Origin: Labia minor
Taxonomy: Eukaryota > Arthropoda > Insecta > Dermaptera > Spongiphoridae
Assembly (NCBI GenBank): GCA_963082975.1
Contig: OY720349.1
Coordinates: forward strand, 50,697,962-50,761,961
DNA length: 64,000 bases
Reading direction: 5' to 3'
The notes under the pieces are model-generated. The model did not search any database. It had not been told where the DNA came from and saw only the letters and a list, made by a program, of their open reading frames with translations. A program made the translations under genes and the position numbers. This document shows positions 23,409-35,115 of this stretch, piece after piece (within the stretch, counting starts at the first letter, position 1; every line of letters starts with the position of its first letter).

Positions 23409-23660
23409 GAAAAAAATTCAGATACCAAATTTCATCATGATCTGACTACCGGAAGTGACATTTTACCTATACAAGTAGCGTTAGGTATAAATTATAAATA
23501 TATATAATAGTGTTAAACCAGTGGCGTACCTAAGGAAAAAAATTCAGATACCAAATTTCATCATGATCTGACTACCGGAAGTGACATTTTACCTATACAA
23601 GTAGCGTTAGGTATAAATTATAAATATATATAATAGTGTTAAACCAATGGCGGTGGGTGC
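23409..23660. repeat. 126-bp tandem duplication across the C1/hAT junction
   Basis: The block beginning at 23409 recurs at 23535 with exactly 126-bp period. It covers family C sequence (ATTCAGATACCAAATTTCAT, CTGACTACCGGAAGTGAC) and the left hAT target site GTGTTAAAC, plus the first bases of the hAT end. The first copy carries CAGTGGCGTACC, the second CAATGGCGGTGGG, so the duplication happened after the hAT had inserted and one breakpoint lies within the hAT terminus. Confidence 0.85.
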
Positions 23661-24111
23661 GGTCCGCACCGGGCGGCACTTATCTTGGGGCGGCATTTTT
23701 TATATTTAGTTATAGTTGTAAGTTTACCATTTGATTTATATAAATTATGATCAACTATATGATTTCGAATATTTTGTTCTGCAAAATTATCTTCGTTCTA
23801 CAATGAGTCAATTAAGACTACAAAATGTCAATAGAACAATAAATTACAAATAATATAAATTTTGAGAGCATTATACACGATTTTTCTAGTATGAAAGCTA
23901 GAAGAGTAAATATTATATAAATATGTTTACGAGTTCATACAAATATGTGTAAAAAAATTTACTCTCTGTGTATTAATTAATATTGATTAAATAACTTAAT
24001 AATTTATTTATGTGTATTAATTTATAAAAACCACTATTTGATTGACTTACAATAGAAAGGGCGGCAAACTGGAGATCGCCCCGGGCGTCAAAAGTTCTAG
24101 GTACGCCACTG
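23519..24111. mobile_element. hAT-like element (H2) nested in family C
   Basis: Ends CAGTGGCGTACC and GGTACGCCACTG form a perfect 12-bp inverted repeat. The 8-bp target duplication TGTTAAAC is present at 23511-23518 and 24112-24119. Inside each end are GC-rich blocks (GTGCGGTCCGCACCGGGCGG on the left, GCCCCGGGCGTC on the right) around an AT-rich core with no frame. Non-autonomous hAT. The left end is complicated by the 126-bp tandem duplication. Confidence 0.88.
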
Positions 24112-24300
24112 TGTTAAACCATTTTACTTTATAATTTAAATTAATTAGTTTGTTTATTTTTATTGTTGTTAATTATTTATGTTTTATAGTTCTCAAGATA
24201 ATGGTTAAAAATAACTTGTGATTTAATTTATTCTTTTAGGTAGTGTATTTCTATATTATTATTTTATATGCGGGAAAGTCTAGGGGAGTACACTCCCAAT

Positions 24301-26020
24301 TTTTTTTGGTTTGGATTTGTATAATACATATAGAAAAATTAAATATAGTTAAACCAATTGAATTTTTTATACAATATCTTTTAGTTGATTTCAATTATTT
24401 TTATTTTCGATTTTGATTCATTCACCCACACTCACCCCTATTCGCCATTATTCATTCCCTATTTATTCCTTCCTCAGGAATTGAATTGTATTTGTCCCAT
24501 TTAATAACATTTCAACGTGAGGAGGCGCGGTGGTTGTTAATCATCGTGTCAGCAATAAATGTCAATTTTAAAAAGAAATTCTTGACATATTTATCGAAGC
24601 CCATAAATTGTAAAATCAATAATATACAACCAACTCTTGTCGGCTGCTGGATTTGTTGTAGCAGTGAATATTTCCTCAATTGGTGAACAAACAATATCAA
24701 TCTCCATTCTTATCAGTTACCTACTTATTGATAACATTTAGAGAAAAAAAAATACATATCAACAATCAATTTACGAATATATATACAATATATTTCCATT
24801 TTACCCTGTTAATTCAATTTTAGTCAAATAAAATATTATTTATTCTTAAATATATATACTATTCTTCTATAATATATCATATATTATATTTTTATATTTT
24901 TAAGAAAAATAAAATAATCAACAAACTTTTTCATGCTTAAAAAATATTCATTAACTAATTATTTAATATATCAAAGTTTTTTTTTATGATTAATTAATAA
25001 ATTATTTCCCAAGTAAGTCAAGTCTGTTATTGATTTTAAGATTTCTTATATATCTTAATAATATTATTATCAGATAAAGAATGAAAGCGATTCAATCCAT
25101 ATACACCAAGTATCTGGTTTGTGAAATTATAGCTGCTGCTATTGTATTAAGGAAAATACATAGATAGTTATTATTCTATCTTAAAGGTATTTATTTTCCA
25201 CCGGTGAAAAGATAATTAATTAATTAATTAATTAATTCTCACACACTCGGGTGTTTAAAAACAATAAAGTGAATAATTTAATTCAATTTCGCTTGGTTGA
25301 TGGCAAATGATGGAAGGTGATTAGCAGACATCCAACGAACCATCCAAAACTATCGTGACTAAAAACAACGAGGCTAACCAACAAAATACATAAATTTACC
25401 AGGCAGAGGGAGTTGAGGAAAAACAATTCAATAACTTAATAACTTCGCGATTGTTTGTTCGATTTTCGTCAACATTTTGTGTCTCAATCAATTATACCTA
25501 AAATTACATTTTTCATAAAGATCTTAAAAAAAATAAATAAATAAATATTTTTGGCTGGTAAAAACAAACAAGTAAATCAATCTCTAAAATAATTAATTGC
25601 CTTAAGAACTTATTTAAGTTATTTAGGTTAGATTAAAAAAAATGAATAATGTTTATATTTAAAATTTCAAATATAATACATTTAATAAAAATTATTTTTC
25701 AATAGCTATTTTTAATAGTTATTCTCATATTTATATTTTTTAATGATAACTTTTTATTTCTATTTAAGAGTATCAAAGTTTTGACAAAGCAATTTATAAG
25801 CATAAATTATGAATTATAAAAAAATATTTTATAAATAATCTTTTTTTGTGTTAAATGAAGTCAAATTTATTTTTAAATTCTTGAAAAATTCAAATATGAG
25901 TTAAGTTTTCCTTGTTATATTCTAATTTATTTACATGACTTAACTCAAAAATCAAAATTGAAGCAATTCTGCTTTTAACAATTATGTTTATGTCTCCAAA
26001 TATTATAATATATTAATAAA
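24301..26020. other. AT-rich desert, no gene seen
   Basis: Contains (TTAA)n at 25213-25237 and a mixed patch near 24480-24700 where opposed frames of about 65 codons overlap (24486-24686 plus, 24512-24700 minus); neither is recognised. Confidence 0.55.
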
Positions 26021-26028
26021 ATTATATT

Positions 26029-26320
26029 CAGTGGCGTACCGTGAGGTTCTTGCGCCTGGGGGCAACTAAGAAATCAGCGCCCCCTTTCGTATATATATAT
26101 AATTTAATTTTTTTTAAAGAATATTAATGACGAATAACGAAACAGGTTTAACAGATTTTAATAAGCGTATAAATAATATTTATTGACTTACACAAAATAC
26201 AGTTTAACTTTAAATATGAATACTTCTTTTGTTCCAAATTGGCTTCCCTAATTTTGCGCCCCCTAAATTTGGCGCCCGGGGACATATGTCCCCCCCTGCT
26301 CCCCCATAGTTACGCCACTG
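26029..26320. mobile_element. hAT-like MITE (H3), 292 bp, with perfect 8-bp target duplication
   Basis: Ends CAGTGGCGTACC and GTTACGCCACTG (11 of 12 inverted match). The target duplication ATTATATT is exact at 26021-26028 and 26321-26328. Terminal GC-rich blocks (GCGCCTGGGGGCAACT; GGCGCCCGGGGACATATG) flank an AT-rich core, as in H2, whose ends are closely similar. No transposase; the plus-strand frame at 26239-26445 is a shadow crossing the right end. Confidence 0.92.
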
Positions 26321-26559
26321 ATTATATTATAGTAATATATAGGCTTCATTTATACCACAATAATTTGAACTTAAACATTATAATAAAAATAATAAAAAAC
26401 GTAATTGAAAATAAAAAAATAACTAAATTAAAAAATATATTATAAGTAAATGTGAATGCCTAAATCCAAATGGAATAAAATAAATTTAAGTAAAAAGAAA
26501 TCTTTTTAAAAAACACACTTTACTTAAAATTGCACTAAAAAGTAAAAAATAAAATCACT

Positions 26560-26740
26560 GTAAAGTGTGTACGCCCAATAGTGGAAGCAAATGTTTTACG
26601 GTGTTATTATAATATATAAGCGCGTATGCAAAATTTCAAGTTGATTGAATGACGGAAAGTTGTTGAAATATCGATTATAAAATGCCGCGGACAAACAACA
26701 CACGGACAGACAACCTGACAGTGTGAGTTAAGTAAAGTGT
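26560..26740. repeat. Diverged relative of the family A/B body
   Basis: CGCGTATGCAAAATTTCAAG followed by TTGATTGAATGACGGAAAGT corresponds to family B's AGAATTTCAGC / TTGATTGAATCGCTGAAAGT. It is followed by ACACGGACAGACAACC, a GACA-rich word like the CCGT/GACG-rich block of family A read on the other strand. No head or tail hairpin was found, so it is a fragment or a more distant member of the same clan. Confidence 0.45.
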
Positions 26741-27085
26741 ATTAATAAAAAAAAATAGATATTGTTTTAACATCATAGATAAAATCACTCCTGACAATTT
26801 ATTTTATATCAACTATTTTATTTTAAGATTTATATTAATATATTCTAATTTTTGTTATTTAATTTTTTTTTACGAAGGAATGTTGTTGACGTGCAGGTTT
26901 TTGTCTATATTATTGAAATTCTTTCTTATCAAATGATTGATTCTATCTGTATGTGAAAATCTTCGAGCCAACTCGAATCTGTTTTTCTTTCTTTGAAATC
27001 GGTTGGCCATTTAATGACTGAATTGCAAATTTGTTGTCTAGATTCAATTTCCATTTTCTCTCTGTGTGGCACACGTATGTTAAGT
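26741..27085. other. AT-rich spacer grading into mixed DNA
   Basis: Anonymous. The minus-strand frame at 26929-27132 has no recognised homology. Confidence 0.5.
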
Positions 27086-27545
27086 AAACGGTACCTGCCA
27101 AGTGATCCGCTATACATGTGAATGAAAATCAATCGGATTGATCATCGATCGGATCGGATTCAATCTTCGTAGGCTCCGCTAGCTAGGCAGAGAGAGAGAG
27201 AGAATTGGAAGGGGGAAGTAAACCTCACTCATCCATATGGATTGTTCAACCCGTTGGGCAAAATAACAACAACATCATTAACTATTGGCCATAAGTAGTC
27301 TGCATCTGCTGTGAAAATCGAATTCCATCCACTTGGTGAATGAATTAATGAACAACAAGTTGCTGCGCTCGCTGTTGATTGGAGCTAATGATCAATTTAT
27401 AAGCATTCAGATCGGATTCGCTTGGCGGTGATTTTATGGCTAATCGAACTGACTGGCTGGATGCCCTAAGAATCAAGCGCAAGATGAATAAACAGTTAAT
27501 TGACTCGCTGATTGTGGAATCATATTGCTTTAACATTCAAACTTG
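27086..27545. promoter_or_regulatory. G+C-richer single-copy island
   Basis: Mixed-composition DNA with ATCAATCGGATTGATCATCG and CGGATCGGATTC palindromic words, (AG)n at 27189-27202 and CTCGCTGTTGATTGGAGC. The minus-strand 63-codon frame at 27345-27536 is not recognised. Candidate conserved non-coding element by composition only. Confidence 0.33.
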
Positions 27546-28906
27546 AATAATTTATACCAATTGAAATGGATACCCCGTTATTAATCCAACATACTCTTAT
27601 AAACACATATACATAAACTCAAAACAACACAATCACAGTTTATATACATATTTAAATTATATTATTATTTTTCATTTAATTATATTTAAATTTTTTTTTT
27701 TCAGAAAAATACAAATTGATTTTATTTTTACTAAAACTTTAATTAAAAACAAGATAACAATTCAGTTATTCAAAAATTAGGTTAAAAAAAAAAAATTGAA
27801 ATTAAATAAAAATAAATATATAGAAATTTTAATATTCAAATATGTAAAATATTAATTAATCAATTTATAATATTTTATTATTTTAATGTTTATATATACT
27901 CAAATTTCAATATTAAATATTGAATAAATATTAAATTTTCAAACACATTAAATCAAAACAAAAATATCAATTATAAATTAAAGTTAAAAATTGATCTTTA
28001 ACTGATGATACACCCGTTATTAAATATTATCTCAAATATAAATTGATTTTCAGCGATATAATTTCATAAATATGTACTTTTATAATCAATGTAATATTTT
28101 TTTATTTTAATTTATTCGTATTTGTGAGAAATTAATATATTTTTTAAATATTTTTTTTCTCTATTTAAGTACTTTCTAATTATCTATCATAAATAAATTA
28201 AAAAATAAATTTTATCAGTACTTTTATTTTTGTAACTCGTATTTTCATTAATGAGAGACGTTCAACTTATATGTTGAATTTATGTAAATTGAATAACAAA
28301 TTCCATTAGGCAAAATAAAAATTCATAATAATTTTATTATTTTTATCAAATTATTAAAGAAAAAAAACAGATAAATAAATATTAATATATTTTTAATCGA
28401 TTCAAAAATCCGGATTTTTATGTTTTTTTTCTATTGCTAACTCTTATGATGACATAGAATAAAATAATCATAAATACATGTATTAGTAAAAAAAAAAAAT
28501 TGATTATACCCATATATAAATGATGGTCGATATAAGAGCACACACTCTTAACTATTATTTTAATAATAAATTAATTTCATTTTAGTTTAATTATTTCTCA
28601 TCATTTTAATTTAAGAAAATTGTTTTTTATTAAATTTTATTAAATTTCTAAATAAATTTATTTTTTTCAATAAATATTATGAAAAATGTCTCCCTGGCAG
28701 TCCGCAACCAGCTCTTCTTCCAAACTCCTATTTTTCTAATGGTTTTCAAATGTAATTATTTAATTTTCGTTTTTCCCCATTAAACGATTTATTATAGCAA
28801 AAATTAAACGAAAATAAGAAATGTTAAAAAATTCCTGAGCGTTTTTATCTTCTGATGTTAATCAAAGATAAAAATCTTTCATCCAATTTCCTTAATTTCC
28901 TTCTCT

Positions 28907-28949
<43 letters not shown>

Positions 28950-29454
28950 TCAATCTCCCATTTTCTCCTTCGTTCTCCTATTTTTCAGTTAAATTTAAAA
29001 GAACCTGAACTTGATTTTTATTTGAAAATTGAATACTATATAATGAACGAACGATTTCCAGATTAGGATTCCTCTCCTTGGTCTTTTTTTTGCCGACTGA
29101 TCTCTCTGGTTCGATAAAAAAAACCATGAATAATTAATTGACCGTTTGCGGTTTCATTTAAATTAAGGAAAGTAATATACTTACATAGAGCTCAATATAA
29201 ATCGCAACTTAGTTGTTTTTTATTAGATTCAATTAAGTTTGAAATTAACACACTTAAATAATAATATTAAAAATAAATTCATAAATATTAAAATTGCAAA
29301 GATAAGGTGGATCATTAATTTTATTTATTGTAAAATATGTATAATTTTAAATTGGAACTATATATATTTTTTTAAAATCATCTAACTTTTTGAGATATTC
29401 AAAAATAATTAAATTGATCTCTAATTTCAAAGATAATGATTTTATAATCAGTCA
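27546..29454. other. AT-rich desert with a long (CT)n tract
   Basis: Contains (CT)n at about 28910-28944. Otherwise homopolymer-rich AT DNA without recognised features. Confidence 0.6.
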
Positions 29455-29665
29455 GCATTCAAGAACACGTTAACGGATGTACTTAGCAGTGCTCGGGATC
29501 TCCAACGTCACAATGAGAACGTCACTTGAGAATTAAATCCAATTCCCGCGGAAGGGTAGAGGGGCAGGAGGTCAGACGATGGTGTCATCTCTTAAATGGC
29601 GTTGCCTCCATTAAACAAGATGGGACAAATAATCACTGGCACTTGCTTTTACTTAAATAAATTCC
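29455..29665. promoter_or_regulatory. G+C-richer single-copy island
   Basis: Contains AACGTCACAATGAGAACGTC, a CACTTGA word (29523-29529; NK2-class homeodomain-like), CCCGCGGAAGGG, GGAGGTCAGACG (nuclear-receptor half-site AGGTCA) and CCTCCATTAAAC. No frame. Candidate regulatory island. Confidence 0.33.
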
Positions 29666-30185
29666 AGAGAAAATTACTGATTCATCTTTTCACTCTTTCC
29701 CACTTCGTTCTCTTTTAATCATCTTCACTCGGTTTTTTCCTTACCAAGATTGTTTAATAACTCAACTATTTTTTAAACGGAAAAATTAAAAAAAAAAAAA
29801 AAAAAAATTCAGATTCGTTAAGCGTCGTAGTTATAACACACGACACGATTAATTAGGAAATTTATATATTTGAAATTTTTATTTCTTTTGTAACTTATTC
29901 AAAATCCAGCAATAGATTTATCTAGATTTTATTATTATATTATTAAAATTGACACATTTCCTTCGAAAGGATTGACACAAGCAAAAAAATATGAATCCCA
30001 TTTAAAAATAAAAAAAATAATAAGTTTTCGCTGACTTGATAAAATAACTTACATGTAGAAATATATTATATACTGGATATTATAAAACAGTTGGTACTTT
30101 AATTTTTCATGTGAATTGTAAAAATAATAAAATAATCTCAATTTGTTGTTTTAACAACTTTTCATTCTTTTCTAACTTCATTATA
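29666..30185. other. AT-rich spacer
   Basis: Includes a long A run near 29791-29807. Nothing recognised. Confidence 0.6.
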
Positions 30186-30780
30186 TTTTCACACCAAATT
30201 TCACATGTGGAGATTTTTACATACCTCCACGAATCATGCATTTTCTTAACAGAAAAAAGTATTTTTAGCATGATGTCTGTCCGTCCGTCCGTATAGATGT
30301 GTACAGCCTGAACGGCTGAACGGATTTTGATGAAATTTGGTATATTTACTTAATGCATCAGTGGGATGAATTGATCAACTTTTGGTGCAAATCCGGAAAC
30401 CTGAAGTGGTAGTATTAGCGATCGACGATAGGAGGGGAAGGGTTATTTTCATACCAAATTTCACATGAGGAGATTTTTTATATATCATCACGAATTATTC
30501 ACTTTGCATTGGTTTTATACTCGAGAAAAATCATCTTTATTAGTTTTTTCTTAATTTAAAATTATATGACGTCATCCAGCCATTCATGACGTCACAGCCT
30601 GGTCTTACATATATTTTTATTATAAATAAAATAAAATTAAAAATATTTATGTTATATCCATATCTGTTTTTTATTACATTAATAGATATATTAAAATTAT
30701 TTGAAATTGTTTCTGTAGCTGGAAATTAATTTATTTCAAACCGTCGGTCGGTTCGGACCTGGCCACAGGTCAACTTATTT
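30186..30780 (+). mobile_element. Helentron-like element, family A, copy A4 (head missing)
   Basis: Begins inside the first body module (TTTTCACACCAAATTTCACA), so the 5' hairpin and ACCGACCG head are absent. The rest is complete: TGTCCGTCCGTCCG block, AACGGCTGAACGGA / TTTTGATGAAATTTGG, AAACCTGAAGTGGTAG, the internal second head-like module starting TAGCGATCGACGATAGG near 30416, paired TGACGTCA sites (30567-30574 and 30587-30594), tail CCGTCGGTCGGTTCGGACC and hairpin GACCTGGCCACAGGTC. The frame at 30111-30296 is a shadow. Confidence 0.88.
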
Positions 30781-31082
30781 TTTTTTTAATATCATAAATT
30801 TAATATTACTTATTGCTACAATCAAATTTTTGATAATAATGTATAAAATATTCTTTATTTGATTTTTATCATGACTACCAAAGAGCCAATATGAATTTTT
30901 TTATGAATAAATCATCGAATTGCATTTCAAATATTTATCCCATATTTATATTATGATTAACATTCTGATATAAAATTTTATTAACATTTGTTAAATGAAA
31001 GTGAAAAATTATCTCAAGAAAGGACAAACAAACTAATAATTAATATTTAATCTCTATTTATTTAAAAAATAAAATTGATGTA
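30781..31082. other. AT-rich spacer between two family A copies
   Basis: About 300 bp of anonymous AT-rich DNA. Confidence 0.6.
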
Positions 31083-31707
31083 AAATAAGTTGACCTGTGG
31101 CCAGGTCCGAACCGGCCGACGGTTTGAAGTAAATTAATTAGCAGCTACAGAAACAATTTCAAATAATTTTAATATATCTATTAATGTAATAAAAAACAGA
31201 TATGGATACATAAATAATAAATATAAACATTTTTAATTTTATTTTATTTATAATATATATTCAAGACCAGGCTGTGACGTCATGAATGGCTGGATGACGT
31301 CATATAATTTTAAATCAAGAAAAAACTAATAAATATGATTTTTCTCGAGGATAAAACCAATACAAAGTGCATGATTCGTGGTGATATATAAAAAAATCTC
31401 CTTTGGTGTGAAAATAACCCTTTCCTTCCTATCGTCGATCGCTAATACTACCACTTCCGGTTTCCGGAATTGCACCAAAAGTTGATCAATTCATCCCACT
31501 GATGCATTAAGTAAATATACCAAATTTCATCAAAATCCGTTCAGCCGTTCAGGCTGTACACATCTATACGGACGGACGGACGGACAGACATCATGCTAAA
31601 AATACTTTTTTCTGTTAAGAAAATGCATGATTCGTTGAGATATGTAAAAATCTCCACATGTGAAATTTGGTGTGAAAACAATACCTCCCTTACTATCGTC
31701 GGTCGGT
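31083..31707 (-). mobile_element. Helentron-like element, family A, copy A5; left arm of palindrome
   Basis: Full-length minus-strand copy: tail hairpin GACCTGTGGCCAGGTC region at 31091-31106, both TGACGTCA sites, AAACCGGAAGTGG block, TCCGTCCGTCCGT block and head CTATCGTCGGTCGGT ending at 31707. The tail inverted repeat has one change (GGCCGAC in place of GACCGAC). It faces copy A6 head to head across a 27-bp spacer. Confidence 0.9.
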
Positions 31708-31734
31708 AAAAAATACTACCGTAACAATATTTTT

Positions 31735-32396
31735 ACCGACCGACGATAGTAAGGGAGGTATTGTTTTCACACCAAATTTCACATGTGGAGATTTTTACAT
31801 ATCTCAACGAATCATGCATTTTCTTAACAGAAAAAAGTATTTTTAGCATGATGTCTGTCCGTCCGTCTGTCCGTCTGTCCGTCCGTCTGTCCGTCCGTCT
31901 GTCCGTCCGTATAGATGTGTACAGCCTGAACGGCTCAACCGATTTTGATGAAATTTGGTATATTTACTTAATGCATCAGTGGGATGAATTGATCAACTTT
32001 TGGTGCAAATCCGGAAACCGGAAGTGGTAGTATTAGCGATCGACGATAGTAAGGGAAGGGTTATTTTCACACCAAATTTCACATGAGGAGATTTTTTTAT
32101 ATATAACCACGAATCGTGCACTTTGTATTGGTTTTATCCTCGGGAAAATCATATTTATTAGTTTTTTCTTGATTTAAAATTATATGACGTCATCCAGCCA
32201 TTCATGACATCACAGCCTGGTATATATTATAAATAAAATAAAATTAAAAATATTTATATTTATTATTTATGTATCCATATCTGTTTTTTATTACATTAAT
32301 AGATATATTAAAATTATTTGAAATTGTTTCTCTAGCTGGAAATTAATTTACTTCAAACCGTCGGTCGGTTCGGACCTGGCCACAGGTCAACTTATT
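31735..32396 (+). mobile_element. Helentron-like element, family A, copy A6; right arm of palindrome
   Basis: Full-length plus-strand copy, at 662 bp the longest in the window because its CCGT/CTGT tract is expanded (about 31854-31911). Head ACCGACCGACGATAGTAAGG, second module starting AGCGATCGACGATAG near 32034, first TGACGTCA intact and the second mutated to TGACATCA, tail and hairpin intact. The 89-codon frame at 31761-32030 is a translation of the tract, not a gene. Confidence 0.92.
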
Positions 32397-32712
32397 TAAT
32401 ATAACAATAACTTTTAAATAGAATTACTTTATTAAATGGTATGATAAATTAAAATATATAAAATAAACCTTTTTAAATTGGAAATATTTTATAGTTTACT
32501 ACAAAATTTTATTTAATAGATATCAAGATTATTAATATTTATTAAATGTTTGTTTTTCAATAATAACTTTCGTTAAATATCTTGATTAATGGCTTATTTG
32601 ATTTATTATATTAAAATTTTTAAGTATTTAATTATACACTTAAAACTCAAGTGCTGTCAATTATTTTTTACTTACTAATTTTAAATATTATTATATTCCT
32701 TTTTTAAATATC

Positions 32713-32751
<39 letters not shown>

Positions 32752-34319
32752 CATATAGATAAGTTATATCCCGTTGTATTAATAGTTATCACAGTTTGCA
32801 ATCAAGATTATTTATATTTTTTTTATTTCCTAATTATATACTAAGTACACATATTTATTAAATAATTTCGTCTTCTCATCTGTAATTATCATAATTGGAT
32901 TTTCAAGTTTTAAATAATTATTTCAATCATAACTTACAGAACATCACCACATTAATTTAATTAAGTCGAGGATAAAAAAAAAGTGATTTAAGCATTTTAT
33001 AAACATTTTGGATATACTTATATTTAGAAAATATCATCTCGAAATCTTCCTCCTCTAAAATTGTAATTTAGTACATTATTGTATACTATGGGGAATTATA
33101 TTTAGATAGATCTATTCTTATTTTCTTTTATTTATTGTTTTAAATAGATAATAAATTAATTCATTATTTTCAAATTTTTATAAATATATATAATCTATAG
33201 TAGAGTATTATATACTTTACCTTAAACTCGAAACTTTAATGTGAATAATCTTTAATTTAATGCTCATAAGAGATATAATAAAAAAAAATTGAATTTTCCT
33301 ATTTTCTGCTTGTTTCAATGACCATTTATCATCCAAGCATTTATTATGATGTATTTGACTCATGTCGAAACTATAATTTCAATTGCAAGGGAAACGATTT
33401 TCTTTTTAATTATTTCTCCCATATTTAGACCCATGCATGGATCTCTTTCCAATTTCAAAATCCTTAATTCATATTTATTGATAAATGTGTATACTTGGAG
33501 ATTAAAATTAAAAAGCCATGACTAAATGGCGTGGCTTTCATATTCTTTTAAGCACAGCAGGATATCTAATTATGTTTACATTACCAAGTTTGTTTGTCTA
33601 GCAGAACGAAAGAGCAGCACTCTTCACTTCCCTACTTCGCTAAATATAAATTAGCCAGCAATTAATATTAATAATAAGAATAACAAAAGAAGAAGGGAAA
33701 AAAAATCAACGCATTACATTACTTGAGGTTGGATTCAAGGATCATTTGAGAAGTCAAACAAGTTATCATCAAATTTAATCTTAATCTTCCAACTCTTTCT
33801 CATCATTTTCTGATAAATATCTCAAAATATGCTGCTATTTTTTGCCTCTGTAGCTTCCCAACCTTAATCTATATTATATAATTATCTCTTTCCCTCTCTC
33901 CCCCTTCTTCACTGAAAGAGGATCCTAAATAAATAGTCAATTAACTTCTAAATTGCTTGACGATGAAAAATAGGATATCATAAAATTTCACTCATAAATA
34001 TTCAATCAATATCTGTGATGTGAATATTTTGTAAATATTTGTTATAATATCGTGAACGGATAAAATTGTTGAATACCATTCTACAATAATTCGAATGCTG
34101 TTTTTAGTAAACGGGAAAAATTCATATCGAATTTTTATTAAAAATAACCGGAAATGACAATTTAAACTTGGAATATTGATGTGTACTATGTCCCAATAAA
34201 TAAAAAAAAAAAAAATAAAAAATAATCACAATTGACTCTTTAAATTTGATTGATTGACTTTTCAATTTACCGCGAGATGCTTTTTTTTATTTTTTTATTT
34301 TGAATGGATCTTTTTAAAA
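32397..34319. other. AT-rich desert with (TA)n
   Basis: (TA)n at about 32719-32748, with mildly mixed patches near 33520-33640 and 33720-33910. No gene or known repeat was seen. Confidence 0.55.
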
Positions 34320-34640
34320 ATATCACTTTTAAGGAATCCCGCTATTTCAGGAAAGACGTGGTGGTGCGAGTGGTCAATTTGCTCATGTCTTTTCTCTTTT
34401 GGATTATTGCCTCCCTATTGTCTGCAACTTCTTGATAATTCCTTATTAGTCCGTTTGGCAAAATTCGCCGTCGGTCCGTAACGAGCCGCCGTTTCCTGTC
34501 CGAGTTTTTGTCCCCGCATCCGTCCTTCTAAAAGGGAACAAGAAAAAGAGAGAGAACAAGGGAGTCAACCCTTCTCTCTTCTCCAACCTGCATTTATCTC
34601 TATCTTGTCCTCTCCATGGTTCCAATTTAACGTAATGTTA
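34320..34640. promoter_or_regulatory. G+C-richer single-copy island
   Basis: Contains GAAAGACGTGGTGGTGCGAG, TTTTGGATTATTGCC (GGATTA, Otx/Bicoid-type core), CCTATTGTCTG (Sox-like) and CGCCGTCGGTCCGTAACGAG, then a purine-rich GA tract. The plus-strand 75-codon frame at 34254-34481 starts in a T-run and is not recognised. Confidence 0.33.
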
Positions 34641-35115
34641 TTTTGTTCATGAAATTTATTTACTCTTGAGTTAAGAAAAATAGTATAGAAACCAACCGAA
34701 TTGAAATTTTTCAGACATATTTTATGTTAGATGACATATTTTAAATAATTTCATTAACTATTTATAGCGAAACTTTAAACATTTATTAATTCTTTATAAC
34801 GCATAAATAGATAATCTAACTACTAAAAAATGAGTAATTTAACCCAACATCTTAAAATATTTCATGGTTTTTCTTTCTGAAGGGGCATGTTTATATCAGG
34901 ACGGTTATTTAAGATCGTATAATAATCTCTCCAACACTTTACCCTTATAATGGATGTCCAATAGGAAATGTTATCCGGCTATATATCCAAGTGAGATTTA
35001 GGAAGTTGATAATCACCAGGTTTGTCTCATTGTCTTGCTTTCCCTTCATACCGTTTTCGACAAGTCAAGTTCTGAACATCTAAATAACAACAACACAATT
35101 CTTTCTATTAATGAA
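34641..35115. other. AT-rich to mixed spacer
   Basis: Nothing recognised; a mixed patch at about 34880-35080 may belong to the next island. Confidence 0.5.

Larger units (their letters stand above)
23025..24300 (+). mobile_element. Helentron-like element, family C, copy C1, split by a hAT insertion
   Basis: The head ACTTTCCCGCAT (23025-23036) is inverted as ATGCGGGAAAGT (24268-24279) near the other end, a perfect 12-bp match. The head folds (ACTTTCCC against GGGAAGT, with an ATACTTCGTAT hairpin in its loop) and is followed by AGTATTGG. The body has the CCCTGAGTCA word shared with family B, a (TG)n-(TATGGATG)n block, CGAAATTTGGTACACC and AACCGGAAGTGGTA. The 3' hairpin is GGGAG-TACA-CTCCC, ending before T. 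Without the nested hAT and the tandem duplication it would be about 0.55 kb, like copy C2. Frames 22989-23410 are shadows. Confidence 0.85.

Noticed and set aside
31761-32030. 89-codon frame with repeated Ser-Val-Arg-Leu/Pro
   Set aside because: It is a direct translation of the head and CCGT/CTGT tract of family A. Near-identical frames arise in copies A1, A2 and A4.
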